Part shown: piece after piece, positions 1-7,833 of the stretch
Position numbering within the stretch: the first letter of the stretch is position 1
Layout of the letters: every line of letters starts with the position of its first letter
Assembly: GCF_021735935.1 (NCBI RefSeq)
Contig: NZ_WMDZ01000001.1
Coordinates: 1,922,001-1,986,000, forward strand
Source of the DNA: Sulfitobacter sp. M39
GTDB taxonomy: Bacteria > Pseudomonadota > Alphaproteobacteria > Rhodobacterales > Rhodobacteraceae
Direction of reading: 5' to 3'
DNA: 64,000 nucleotides
Notes under the pieces: generated by a model
What the model was told of the DNA's origin: nothing
Database searches by the model: none
The model's input: only the letters and a program-made list of their open reading frames with translations
Program-made: the position numbers and the translations under genes

Positions 1-501
1 GCGATTGCGATGGCCGGTCTGCCGCCGCTCTCGGGCTTTCTGGGCAAACTGCTGATCCTTGATGCGGCCCGCAGCGCTGACCTGATGTGGTGGGTCTGGG
101 GTGTGATCCTTGTCGGGTCGTTGATCGCGGTTGTCGGTTTCTCGCGCGCGGGGAGCCAGATTTTCTGGAAAGCGCACCAGTCCGCCCCAGAGCCAGCCGA
201 GGGTGATGAGGCACCGGTTGTTGCCGAGGGGCAGGGCGTCTTGCCGATGGTGGCCATTGGCGGGCTGCTCGCCCTGCTTGTCGCACTGACCGTTGCGGCG
301 GGGCCCATGACCCGCGTGCTGAATGCGACCGCTGCCCAGCTGTTTAACCCCGAACGCTATCTTGCGGTGGTCCTGACCACGCCGGGTAAAGAGATCACGG
401 ACCATCACGCAGAGGATGACCACGGCGACGCCACGGGATCAGCCTATGCGACAGAGGACCACGGCGCAGAGGATGCCGCCGCACCTAAGAAGGATCACTG
501 A
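1..501 (+). CDS. mrpD: Mrp Na+/H+ antiporter subunit D, C-terminal part (5' end outside window)
   Basis: The reading frame is open from the first base, so only the last 166 residues are visible. The visible start, AIAMAGLPPLSGFLGK, is the signature of the proton-antiporter membrane domain shared by MrpD and the NuoN/NuoM complex I subunits. At least two further hydrophobic segments follow (around residues 34-51 and 80-101 of the visible part). The tail is hydrophilic and rich in His, Asp and Glu, ending in APKKDH. The call to MrpD rather than NuoN rests on the genes downstream, which are mrpE, mrpF and mrpG in the usual order. The stop lies one base before the mrpE start, so the genes are co-transcribed and probably translationally coupled. 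Function by family: monovalent cation/proton antiport in the inner membrane. Confidence 0.88.
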   Translation, partial: AIAMAGLPPLSGFLGKLLILDAARSADLMWWVWGVILVGSLIAVVGFSRAGSQIFWKAHQSAPEPAEGDEAPVVAEGQGVLPMVAIGGLLALLVALTVAAGPMTRVLNATAAQLFNPERYLAVVLTTPGKEITDHHAEDDHGDATGSAYATEDHGAEDAAAPKKDH

Positions 502-502
502 T

Positions 503-994
503 ATGTTGTCCCGACTGCTTCCGCACCCGATGCTGACGGCGATCCTCGCGATTGCATGGTGTCTACTGGTCAATGAAATCAAGCTTGGCACCGTGGTCTT
601 TGGTGTCATTCTGGGGCTGCTGATCCCGATTGCCACCGCGGCCTATTGGCCTGACCGCCCGCCGGTCGCGAAACCGGTCAAGCTTCTGGGCTATCTGATC
701 ATGGTCATGTGGGATATTCTGGTCGCCAACGTCGTGGTCGCGATGATCGTCCTGTTCAAGTCCAACAAGAAAATGCGCCCCGCCTGGGTCGTTATCCCGC
801 TAGAGCTGCGTACCCCCGAGGCGATCACCCTGCTGGCGGGAACAATCACCCTGACGCCCGGTACGGTGTCGGCGGATGTGTCCGAAGACGGGAAAGCCCT
901 GCTGGTCCATGCGCTGGATGCAGAAAACCCTGACGAGGTGCGTGACGATATCAAACAGCGCTACGAGCGTCGCCTGAAGGAGATTTTCGAATGA
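503..994 (+). CDS. mrpE: Mrp Na+/H+ antiporter subunit E
   Basis: This 163-residue protein begins MLSRLLPHPMLTAILA and has the family pattern of an N-terminal hydrophobic hairpin (residues about 8-50) and a further segment near residues 65-85, followed by a soluble C-terminal part containing LAGTITLTPGTVS, a well-conserved MrpE stretch. The chosen ATG sits one base after the mrpD stop. An in-frame ATG 87 bases further upstream would extend the gene into mrpD and is less likely. MrpE is an accessory membrane subunit needed for full activity of the Mrp complex. Its stop overlaps the next start in an ATGA. Confidence 0.92.
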   Translation: MLSRLLPHPMLTAILAIAWCLLVNEIKLGTVVFGVILGLLIPIATAAYWPDRPPVAKPVKLLGYLIMVMWDILVANVVVAMIVLFKSNKKMRPAWVVIPLELRTPEAITLLAGTITLTPGTVSADVSEDGKALLVHALDAENPDEVRDDIKQRYERRLKEIFE

Positions 995-1260
995 TTCTGA
1001 TTGCATTGAATATCGCCTTTGTCGCTGTTGCGGTCTCGCAGCTACTGGCGATGCTGCGGTTGTTGAAAGGCCCTAATACCGGCGACCGTATCCTGTCGCT
1101 GGATACGATGGTCGTGAACGCGATTGCCCTGATCATCCTGCTGGGAATGCGTTTGGGCACCGACATCTATTTTGAAAGTGCGATGATCTTTGCCATGCTT
1201 GGCTTTGTGTCGACCGTGGCCATCGCGCGCTTTGTGCTGCGAGGTGATATCATTGAGTGA
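991..1260 (+). CDS. mrpF: Mrp Na+/H+ antiporter subunit F
   Basis: This 89-residue, almost entirely hydrophobic protein has three predicted membrane helices, the normal size and shape for MrpF. The stretch RLLKGPNTGDRILSLDT between helices one and two is typical of the family. The ATG overlaps the mrpE stop by four bases (ATGA) and the stop overlaps the likely mrpG start, so it sits inside a tightly coupled operon. By family it is a structural subunit of the hetero-oligomeric Mrp antiporter in the cytoplasmic membrane. Nothing unusual is visible. Confidence 0.92.
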   Translation: MILIALNIAFVAVAVSQLLAMLRLLKGPNTGDRILSLDTMVVNAIALIILLGMRLGTDIYFESAMIFAMLGFVSTVAIARFVLRGDIIE

Positions 1261-1612
1261 TCTACCCCTAATCCCCGAAATCATCATCTCGGCCCTGCTG
1301 ATCGTGGGCGGGTTCTTTACCCTTGTCGGTTCCATCGGCCTGATAAAGCTGGACAACTGCATGTCCCGTCTGCACGCGCCGACCAAAGCATCGACACTGG
1401 GTGTGGGGTCGCTGCTGATGGCGGCGATGATCTATTCCTTCGCCTCTGGCACAGGGTCCCTGCACGAGATTCTAGTAATGGCGTTCTTGTTTGTCACAGC
1501 CCCCATCACCGGCAATTTCATCGCCAAGGTGAATTTGCACCGGCTGCATCAGACCAAGGATATGCCGCCAGCGCCCAGTGATCACGTCTGGGGCACATAC
1601 TCCGATAAATAA
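1253..1612 (+). CDS. mrpG: Mrp Na+/H+ antiporter subunit G
   Basis: The frame encodes a membrane protein with three helices. The segment IGLIKLDNCMSRLHAPTKAS is close to the conserved MrpG core (LPDFYTRLHAPTK-type). I place the start at the TTG at 1253, giving LSDLPLIPEI and 119 residues, because the open frame upstream only runs through mrpF in another frame and this start overlaps the mrpF stop as in the rest of the operon. An alternative longer start at 1190 would overlap mrpF by 70 bases and add a sequence that does not look like an MrpG N-terminus. The C-terminus (HLHRLHQTKDMPPAPS) is hydrophilic. This is the last gene of the operon, followed by a strong terminator. Confidence 0.88.
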   Translation: MSDLPLIPEIIISALLIVGGFFTLVGSIGLIKLDNCMSRLHAPTKASTLGVGSLLMAAMIYSFASGTGSLHEILVMAFLFVTAPITGNFIAKVNLHRLHQTKDMPPAPSDHVWGTYSDK

Positions 1613-1618
1613 GCCAAG

Positions 1619-1644
1619 CCCGCGCCCCACAGCGCGGGTTTTTT
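1619..1644 (+). terminator. Rho-independent terminator after the mrp operon
   Basis: A perfect 7-bp stem CCCGCGC/GCGCGGG with a 6-base loop is followed by six T residues, starting 7 bases after the mrpG stop. It ends the mrp transcript. Confidence 0.9.
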
Positions 1645-1730
1645 CTTGGGCGCAGGGCAGGTCGGGCAGGGCGTCTGAGGGCGGATCCAAGAAAATTTCA
1701 ATTTTCCTGCCAATCCATGCAAAACCCCGC

Positions 1731-1759
1731 TTGACGCCATCGCGAGCAAACCCTATCAC
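1731..1759 (+). promoter_or_regulatory. Putative sigma70 promoter of first tRNA-Asp
   Basis: TTGACG (1731-1736) and TATCAC (1754-1759) are separated by 17 bases and lie about 40 bases before the tRNA. The same TTGACG box precedes the second copy, which supports the reading. Only the sequence pattern supports it. Confidence 0.5.
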
Positions 1760-1798
1760 CACCAAACGCTTCGACGGCAACGACGAAGTACGCAGTGG

Positions 1799-1875
1799 GC
1801 GGTTGTAGCTCAGATGGTTAGAGTACCGGCCTGTCACGCCGGGGGTCGCGGGTTCGAGCCCCGTCAACCGCGCCA
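1799..1875 (+). tRNA. tRNA-Asp (anticodon GTC), copy 1
   Basis: A full cloverleaf can be folded: acceptor GCGGTTG/CAACCGC, D arm with GCTCAGATGGTTAGAG, anticodon loop CTGTCAC giving anticodon GTC, T arm GGGTTCGAGCCCC, discriminator G and an encoded CCA at 1873-1875. It differs from the second copy by one base in the D loop (A here, C there). Confidence 0.97.
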
Positions 1876-1903
1876 CCGCTGCATTTTATCAAACATTTTG
1901 ATA

Positions 1904-1938
1904 ACAAGCACACGCCCTTCGGGGCGTGGTTTGCTTGT
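1904..1938 (+). terminator. Hairpin after tRNA-Asp copy 1
   Basis: ACAAGCA-CACGCCC-TTCG-GGGCGTG-gtt-TGCTTGT folds into a long hairpin capped by a stable UUCG tetraloop, 28 bases after the tRNA. There is no clean T-run, so it may act in 3' end formation or stability rather than as a classical terminator. Confidence 0.5.
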
Positions 1939-2051
1939 GCGTTCAGACCCCTGATTTCCGCCACGGGTAGGGGATTTCCGGTGCTGATTCATGCGCAAAA
2001 TGTCGTGGTGATAATTTCCAAAATTCTTTGTAGTTTTCTGCGGTTAATCGC

Positions 2052-2080
2052 TTGACGCTCTGCGCTGCTTATCTTATTCC
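2052..2080 (+). promoter_or_regulatory. Putative sigma70 promoter of second tRNA-Asp
   Basis: TTGACG (2052-2057), a 17-base spacer and TATTCC (2075-2080) place a start a few bases before the tRNA at 2092. This indicates that copy 2 is transcribed independently of copy 1. Confidence 0.55.
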
Positions 2081-2091
2081 GCCCTTACTGC

Positions 2092-2168
2092 GCGGTTGTA
2101 GCTCAGCTGGTTAGAGTACCGGCCTGTCACGCCGGGGGTCGCGGGTTCGAGCCCCGTCAACCGCGCCA
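2092..2168 (+). tRNA. tRNA-Asp (anticodon GTC), copy 2
   Basis: Same cloverleaf as copy 1, with anticodon GTC and encoded CCA at 2166-2168. It is 77 bases long, and the only difference is the D-loop base. A T-run starts 8 bases after the CCA and is part of an 11-bp inverted repeat, TCCCTTTTTAG (2173-2183) with CTAAAAAGGGA (2203-2213). Confidence 0.97.
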
Positions 2169-2204
2169 CTTCTCCCTTTTTAGATTTATGATTTACCTCG
2201 TCCT

Positions 2205-2234
2205 AAAAAGGGAAAAGCGGGCCGTTAGGCCCGC
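2205..2234 (-). terminator. Terminator of the M20 peptidase gene
   Basis: On the minus strand GCGGGCC-TAAC-GGCCCGC (2217-2234) is followed by TTTTCCCTTTTT, 9 bases after the stop of the peptidase gene. It probably also blocks read-through between the convergent tRNA and peptidase genes. Confidence 0.8.
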
Positions 2235-2242
2235 CCGTTTGC

Positions 2243-3619
2243 TTACGTCATCGCATCCAGAATACGGGCCCAGCTTCGGATTCCCTTGTGGAAGCTTTCG
2301 AGGTCGTATTTCTCGTTCGGGGAGTGGATGGCGTCGTCATCCTTGCCGAATCCGATCAGCACCGGCGTGGTATCCAGAATCTTCTGAAAATGCCCCGCAA
2401 TGGGAATCGATCCGCCACATCCGACATAGGCAGCGGGAACGTTCCATTCATCGGTCAGCGCTTTGCGGGCATCTTCAAATGCCGGGGCGGTGGTCTCGAA
2501 GACCGATCCTTGGCTCGACCCGTGGGCATGGAAGGTGGCTTCGCAGTCCTCGGGCATCATGTCTGTCACCATCTTGCGAAAGCTTTCGCGGATGACGTGA
2601 GGGTCCTGGGTGCCCACCAGACGGAAGCTGATCTTGGCGTGGGCCTGCGAGGGCAGCACGGTCTTGAAACCGGCACCTGTGTATCCGCTCCACATGCCGT
2701 TGACCTCGCAGGTCGGGCGCGACCAGATCATCTCGATCGGCATGCGGTCCTGTTCGCCGGCGGGTTTCGACAGGCCCACATCACCAAGGAAACTGTCATG
2801 ATCAAAGGCAAGCCCTTGCCACTGCGCCTGAATATCGTCGGGCAGTTCTGGCACACCGTCATAGAAACCGGGCACCGTGATGCGGCCCGTGTCATCGTGC
2901 AGGGAGGCAATGACCTTGGACAGGACGCGCGCGGGGTTCATCGACACGCCGCCGTACATGCCAGAGTGCAGGTCAAGATCGGGGCCGGTGATGGTGAGCT
3001 CTTCGCCCATCAAGCCGCGCAACATCGTCACGATCGACGGCACCTTGGACTGGAACATGCCCGTATCGCAGATCATCGCATAATCGGCCCGTAGCTCTTC
3101 GGCATTCTCTTCCATAAAGGGCACCAGCGACGGGGAGCCTGATTCTTCCTCGCCCTCGAAGAAGAAAGTCATGCGGCAGGGGAAGTCGCCCTTGACCGCT
3201 TTCCACGCGCGCAGCGCCTCGACAAAGGTCATCAGCTGGCCCTTGTCATCTGCAGCACCGCGTCCGCGGATCACGCGGCCTTTTGCAGTGTCCTCGACGG
3301 CGGGATCAAAGGGATCGCGATGCCACAGGTTCAGCGGATCGACAGGCTGGACGTCATAGTGACCGTAGAACAGGATATGCGGCTTATCGGCGGGGCCGTC
3401 CACATGGCCCACCACCATCGGGTGACCAGGGGTGGGGCGTTTGGTGGTCTTGATGCCGATGCTGTTCAGATCTTCGACCAGCCAATCGGCGGCGCGGTCG
3501 CAGTCGTCCTTGAACGCGGGGTCAGTCGAGATGGAGGGGATGCGCAGCAGATCGAGCAGCCGGTCGGTGGCCGCATCCAGATCATGATCGATCCGTGCCA
3601 ATACGTCGGGTAGGGACAT
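2243..3619 (-). CDS. M20 family metallopeptidase (dipeptidase-like)
   Basis: This 458-residue protein matches the M20 family of cocatalytic zinc peptidases in length and motif order. FYGHYDVQP carries the first metal-binding His and the Asp two residues on, GRGAADDKGQ the bridging Asp, FEGEEESGS the catalytic Glu and metal Glu, and CDTGM the next metal Asp. A dimerisation or lid domain lies between about residues 215 and 365, and the closing His is in the C-terminal HSPNEKYDLESFHKG. The enzyme is expected in the cytoplasm, cleaving short peptides. Exact substrate cannot be told; carnosinase/CNDP-like dipeptidases are the closest group. It is a single-gene unit with its own terminator and is divergent from hemA. 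Confidence 0.92.
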   Translation of the reverse strand: MSLPDVLARIDHDLDAATDRLLDLLRIPSISTDPAFKDDCDRAADWLVEDLNSIGIKTTKRPTPGHPMVVGHVDGPADKPHILFYGHYDVQPVDPLNLWHRDPFDPAVEDTAKGRVIRGRGAADDKGQLMTFVEALRAWKAVKGDFPCRMTFFFEGEEESGSPSLVPFMEENAEELRADYAMICDTGMFQSKVPSIVTMLRGLMGEELTITGPDLDLHSGMYGGVSMNPARVLSKVIASLHDDTGRITVPGFYDGVPELPDDIQAQWQGLAFDHDSFLGDVGLSKPAGEQDRMPIEMIWSRPTCEVNGMWSGYTGAGFKTVLPSQAHAKISFRLVGTQDPHVIRESFRKMVTDMMPEDCEATFHAHGSSQGSVFETTAPAFEDARKALTDEWNVPAAYVGCGGSIPIAGHFQKILDTTPVLIGFGKDDDAIHSPNEKYDLESFHKGIRSWARILDAMT

Positions 3620-3955
3620 GGGCGTAAACCTTTCTGTCAGGGTGAAGATTGCCGCGACCGTATCAGCGCGCTTGGCCGTGTCCAGTGGTCCGCCCGAGGT
3701 GGCCGCAGCTTGCGCGCTAAAACGCGTGAGAATCGGTTAAGAATCATGCCTTTGCACAAGCGGGACAGAGTGCAGGTTTCCGATGCGCGACATCCGACAG
3801 CGATGCGATCCGCCCTAGGGCGGCACCTGCGACAATCGGTTCCTATTAAGGCATTGAATTGAATGGCTCCAAACTATATTCATTCTAAAGCACGAATATG
3901 GCGAATGATCCGGTTGCCTTTGCTGGTCCCGCCACCGACGAAGGAGCAAGGCGCA
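3620..3955. other. Intergenic region between the peptidase gene and hemA
   Basis: This divergent 336-base gap must hold both promoters. A perfect 14-bp palindrome CCGCCCTAGGGCGG lies at 3810-3823. TATATT at 3875-3880 with TTGAAT at 3854-3859 is a possible but short-spaced hemA promoter. I find no TTGAT-N4-ATCAA FnrL-type site. The frame open from 3863 into hemA is not believed to be translated. Confidence 0.5.
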
Positions 3956-5179
3956 ATGGACTATACCAAACAGCTTGATCAGGCGATTGACCGGCTGCAC
4001 GAAGAAGGTCGCTACCGCACCTTCATCGACATTGAACGCCGCAATGGTCAATTCCCCCACGCTGTCTGGACCCAACCCGACGGGCAAGAGAAGAATATCA
4101 CCGTCTGGTGCGGGAACGATTACCTCGGGATGGGGCAACACCCTGTTGTTCTGGCCGCCATGCACGAAGCGATTGATGCGACAGGTGCTGGGTCGGGCGG
4201 GACGCGCAATATCTCGGGCACCACGGTTTACCACAAACGTCTTGAGGAAGAGCTGTCGGACCTGCACGGCAAGGAAGCCGCCTTGCTGTTCACCAGTGCC
4301 TATATCGCCAATGACGCGACGCTCAGCACGCTGCCCAAGCTCTTTCCCGGCCTTATCATCTATTCCGACGAGCTGAACCACGCGTCGATGATCGAAGGGG
4401 TCCGCCGCAATGGCGGGGCCAAGCGTATCTTCCGGCATAACGACGTGGACCACCTGCGCGCGCTTATGGCCGCTGACGATCCCGCCGCACCCAAGCTGAT
4501 CGCCTTTGAATCGATTTACTCGATGGATGGCGATTTCGGCCCGATCGAGGCGATTTGCGACATTGCCGATGAATTCGGCGCGCTGACCTATATCGACGAG
4601 GTCCACGCCGTGGGGATGTATGGCCCGCGTGGGGCAGGGGTCGCCGAGCGTGATCGCCTGATGCACCGGCTGGATATCATCAACGGGACGCTGGCCAAGG
4701 CCTATGGCGTGATGGGGGGCTATATCGCGGCTTCGGCCAAGATGTGCGATGCCATCCGGTCTTACGCGCCGGGGTTCATCTTTACCACGTCTCTGCCGCC
4801 AGCGGTTGCCGCCGGTGCTGCGGCCTCTGTTGCCTTCCTCAAGACCGCGCCCGAACTGCGCGAGAAGCACCAGCAGCAGGCCAAAGTGCTGAAACTGCGC
4901 CTCAAGGGCTTGGGTCTGCCGATCATTGATCACGGTAGCCACATCGTGCCTGTGATCGTCGGAAACCCCGTACACACCAAGATTCTGTCGGATCGTCTGC
5001 TGGATGACCACGGTATCTATGTGCAGCCGATCAACTTCCCTACCGTGCCCCGCGGGACAGAGCGTTTGCGCTTTACCCCGTCGCCCGTACATGGCCCGCT
5101 GGAAATCGAAGGGCTGGTCCAGGCGATGGACGCTTTGTGGTCCCATTGTGCGCTGAATCGTGCCGAAATGGCGGGGTGA
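3956..5179 (+). CDS. hemA: 5-aminolevulinate synthase
   Basis: The enzyme condenses glycine and succinyl-CoA to 5-aminolevulinate, the first step of haem and bacteriochlorophyll synthesis by the Shemin route of alphaproteobacteria. The 407-residue product begins [23 protein letters not shown], the usual N-terminus for this group. The pyridoxal-phosphate lysine is K248 in [14 protein letters not shown], with the preceding [12 protein letters not shown] loop containing the cofactor Asp and His. I chose ATG 3956 over the open upstream frame because AAGGAG lies 9 bases before it and the family alignment starts here. It is monocistronic by appearance, and an imperfect inverted repeat lies downstream. 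No photosynthesis genes are visible nearby, so general haem supply is the minimum role. Confidence 0.97.
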   Translation: MDYTKQLDQAIDRLHEEGRYRTFIDIERRNGQFPHAVWTQPDGQEKNITVWCGNDYLGMGQHPVVLAAMHEAIDATGAGSGGTRNISGTTVYHKRLEEELSDLHGKEAALLFTSAYIANDATLSTLPKLFPGLIIYSDELNHASMIEGVRRNGGAKRIFRHNDVDHLRALMAADDPAAPKLIAFESIYSMDGDFGPIEAICDIADEFGALTYIDEVHAVGMYGPRGAGVAERDRLMHRLDIINGTLAKAYGVMGGYIAASAKMCDAIRSYAPGFIFTTSLPPAVAAGAAASVAFLKTAPELREKHQQQAKVLKLRLKGLGLPIIDHGSHIVPVIVGNPVHTKILSDRLLDDHGIYVQPINFPTVPRGTERLRFTPSPVHGPLEIEGLVQAMDALWSHCALNRAEMAG

Positions 5180-5233
5180 CCCCGAATATTTCGTATAGTC
5201 CGTTGATTTATGCTACCGATATCGAAAGAAAAG

Positions 5234-5267
5234 CTTAATCTCGAATCAACATGTTGTTTCGATTAAG
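5234..5267. repeat. Imperfect inverted repeat between hemA and the RodZ-like gene
   Basis: CTTAATC (5234-5240) and GATTAAG (5261-5267) flank a core GAATCAACATGTTGTTTC that is itself nearly palindromic around CAACATGTTG. There is no T-run, so it could be a hemA 3' structure or an operator for the next gene. Confidence 0.45.
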
Positions 5268-5296
5268 GGCAGCGGGCATAGCTACGGGACATTTTT

Positions 5297-6541
5297 ATGA
5301 TTGGGCGGTGGTCTTCCAAGTCGGCAGATAACGAGCAAGTTGAAGCCAAAGGTTTCGACGCGTTCGACTTGCGCCTTGGTGATCTCATGCGCGGTGAACG
5401 CGCGACGCTTGGTAAATCGCTGCTGGATGTTCAACGCGAGCTTCGGATCAAAGCCTCTTACATTGCCGCGATCGAAAACGCTGATCCCGAGGCCTTCGAT
5501 ACACCTGGATTCATTGCCGGTTACGTGCGGTCTTATGCGCGCTATCTGAACATGGACCCGGACAAGGCGTTCGCAGCCTTCTGTGCTGAATCCGGTTTTG
5601 CCGTGGCGCATGGCATGTCCTCTAAAGCGTCCGTCGTCAAAAAGCCCACCCGCGAAGAGCGTATGACACGCAATGGCGAGAGCGATATCTTTGCCCGCCC
5701 TGCGACGCCCTTCACCCCCGTCGGTGATTCCCTTCTGGCGCGAATAGAGCCCGGTGCTTTGGGCTCGCTGCTGGTGCTCGTCGCTTTGATCGGCGGGATT
5801 GGTTACGGCGGGTGGAGCGTTCTGAAAGAAGTGCAGCGCGTGCAGGTCTCTCCCGTGGATGAAACCCCTGTTGTGCTGTCGGATCTTGATCCGCTTCAAG
5901 GCGCGCTTGCCTCCGCCCCCGAAACGACAGAAGACCCCGATGCGCCGACCGCGATGGCGACGCCACGTTCCGACGCGCTGGACCGTCTTTATCGTCCTGC
6001 CGCACTGGATGTGCCTGTTCTGGTCGCGCGGGATGCGCCGATTTCTTCGATTGATCCGCGCAGTATCGGCAGCTTTGCCTCGACTTCGCCTTCGCCATCC
6101 GTAGGGGATGCGTTGCGCACCGCAGAGAATACCGTGGTCCAGCGGGATGCGCCCGATGTGCTGCCGGGGGGCGTGCCGCAGGTGGTCGAAGGGCCCGCGC
6201 CGCAACTGCGTATGGTTGCAGCCTATCCATCCTGGGTGCGCGTACGCGCCGCAGACGGCAAGGTTATCTTTGAAGGCATCATGAACAAGGGCGACAGTTG
6301 GGATATCCCCGCGACCGAAGAGCCCCCGACGCTGCGCACCGGCGAATCCGGCGCGCTGTATTTCGCGATGGACGGGCAGTACTTCGGGCCTGTTGGCGAT
6401 CGTGGGGCTGTGACGTCGAACCTGCCGCTGCACCGTCAGGCGCTGGCGGAGCTTTACGAGCCAGCCGTACTGGAAGAGAATTCCGCGCTCGCGACAATGG
6501 TGGCCGAGCTGAAGAATGCGGCGACTTCGCCGACGGAATAA
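5297..6541 (+). CDS. RodZ-like helix-turn-helix membrane protein
   Basis: This 414-residue protein has the RodZ layout. An XRE/HTH_25-type domain spans about residues 24-95 (LGDLMRGERATLGKSLLDVQ, then DTPGFIAGYVRSYARYL). A charged linker follows, then one membrane helix at about 153-176, a proline- and alanine-rich periplasmic linker, and a small beta domain of the DUF4115 type at about 305-382 (WVRVRAADGKVIFEGIMNKG). In other bacteria RodZ links MreB filaments to the membrane and helps set cell shape. The ATG at 5297 is used. Its stop is 98 bases before ispG, the same order seen in other Rhodobacterales and many proteobacteria, which supports the call. Role in this organism is inferred. Confidence 0.85.
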   Translation: MIGRWSSKSADNEQVEAKGFDAFDLRLGDLMRGERATLGKSLLDVQRELRIKASYIAAIENADPEAFDTPGFIAGYVRSYARYLNMDPDKAFAAFCAESGFAVAHGMSSKASVVKKPTREERMTRNGESDIFARPATPFTPVGDSLLARIEPGALGSLLVLVALIGGIGYGGWSVLKEVQRVQVSPVDETPVVLSDLDPLQGALASAPETTEDPDAPTAMATPRSDALDRLYRPAALDVPVLVARDAPISSIDPRSIGSFASTSPSPSVGDALRTAENTVVQRDAPDVLPGGVPQVVEGPAPQLRMVAAYPSWVRVRAADGKVIFEGIMNKGDSWDIPATEEPPTLRTGESGALYFAMDGQYFGPVGDRGAVTSNLPLHRQALAELYEPAVLEENSALATMVAELKNAATSPTE

Positions 6542-6639
6542 GCCGGATACCATTGCAACAAAGCGACGGGCTGAATAGGTGTAGGGCGAACCGAACCTGA
6601 CAGACCCTTCGACTGTTTCATTGCCAAAGGTAGCTTTGC

Positions 6640-7773
6640 ATGTCCCTCAATCACATTCGCCCGTGGCGCAACATTTACCGCCGGAAGTCCCGTCAGATCA
6701 TGGTGGGGAATGTGCCGGTCGGGGGCGATGCGCCGATCACGGTGCAGACGATGACGAATACGCTGACGACGGATGTCAAAGCGACCATCGCGCAGATTCA
6801 GGCCGCTGCCGATGCGGGGGCGGATATCGTGCGTGTGTCGGTGCCGGATGTCGAAAGCTCCAAGGCGCTGAAAGAGATCGTGCGCGAGGTCTCGGTGCCG
6901 ATCGTGGCGGATATCCATTTCCACTACAAACGCGGGATCGAAGCCGCCGAGGCGGGGGCCGCCTGTCTGCGGATCAACCCGGGCAATATCGGCGATGAAA
7001 AGCGTGTAAAAGAGGTGATTAAAGCCGCGCGGGACAACAATTGTTCGATCCGTATCGGCGTGAATGCTGGATCGCTGGAACGTCACCTGCTTGAGAAATA
7101 CGGCGAACCATGCCCCGATGCGATGGTCGAAAGCGGGATGGATCACATCAAGATCCTGCAAGACAATGATTTCCACGAATTCAAGATCAGCTGCAAAGCT
7201 TCTGACGTCTTCATGGCCGCCGCCGCGTACCAGCAGTTGGCCGAGGCGACGGATGCACCGATCCACCTTGGCATCACCGAGGCGGGGGGGCTGACCTCTG
7301 GCACGATCAAATCGGCCATTGGCCTGGGCAATCTATTGTGGATGGGTATCGGTGACACGATCCGAGTGTCCCTGTCTGCGGACCCCGTGGAAGAGGTCAA
7401 GGTTGGCTACGAGATCCTGAAATCCCTTGGTCTGCGTCACCGTGGTGTGAACATCATCAGTTGCCCCAGCTGCGCGCGGCAGGGGTTTGACGTGATCAAG
7501 ACCGTCGAGGCGCTGGAACAACGGCTGGAGCATATCAAGACCCCGATGAGCCTGAGCATCATCGGCTGCGTCGTCAATGGCCCCGGCGAGGCGCTGATGA
7601 CGGATGTGGGCTTTACCGGCGGGGGCAACGGGTCAGGCATGGTCTATCTTGCAGGCAAACAAAGCCACAAGCTGGGCAATGACGCGATGATCGATCACAT
7701 CGTCGAACAGGTTGAAGCCCGCGCCGCCGTCATCGAAGCAGAGACCCAAGCGGCTGAGCAAGCAGCCGAGTGA
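6640..7773 (+). CDS. ispG: 4-hydroxy-3-methylbut-2-enyl diphosphate synthase
   Basis: IspG (GcpE) carries out the penultimate step of the MEP isoprenoid pathway, reducing methylerythritol cyclodiphosphate with an iron-sulfur cluster. The protein is 377 residues and has the N-terminal TIM-barrel part ([15 protein letters not shown], then RVSVPD and [10 protein letters not shown]). The cluster ligands are C275 and C278 in [11 protein letters not shown] and C310 in [10 protein letters not shown], with the nearby Glu of NGPGEA completing the site. The last 20 residues are Ala/Glu-rich and probably disordered. It follows the RodZ-like gene by 98 bases. Nothing unusual is seen. Confidence 0.97.
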   Translation: MSLNHIRPWRNIYRRKSRQIMVGNVPVGGDAPITVQTMTNTLTTDVKATIAQIQAAADAGADIVRVSVPDVESSKALKEIVREVSVPIVADIHFHYKRGIEAAEAGAACLRINPGNIGDEKRVKEVIKAARDNNCSIRIGVNAGSLERHLLEKYGEPCPDAMVESGMDHIKILQDNDFHEFKISCKASDVFMAAAAYQQLAEATDAPIHLGITEAGGLTSGTIKSAIGLGNLLWMGIGDTIRVSLSADPVEEVKVGYEILKSLGLRHRGVNIISCPSCARQGFDVIKTVEALEQRLEHIKTPMSLSIIGCVVNGPGEALMTDVGFTGGGNGSGMVYLAGKQSHKLGNDAMIDHIVEQVEARAAVIEAETQAAEQAAE

Positions 7774-7833
7774 CTTTGCCCCAAGCGGCGCATTTGCCAT
7801 CGACAGATATTTGCGTATTCCATATCAATAGAT

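Noticed and set aside
637-642. Using presence or absence of CCGCGG sites to guess the specificity of the methyltransferase/nuclease pair
   Set aside because: CCGCGG (the Eco29kI site) is present in the window, but a methylated site need not be depleted, so presence or absence in 64 kb tells nothing.
1799-2168. Twin tRNA-Asp genes as attachment-site duplication of an integrated element
   Set aside because: Both copies are complete and each has its own promoter-like box; the 216 bases between them hold no integrase or phage gene. Tandem gene duplication is simpler.
2188-2595. Plus-strand ORF of 135 codons after tRNA-Asp
   Set aside because: It lies antisense to the M20 peptidase and reads through its terminator; Arg/Ser-rich with no domain.
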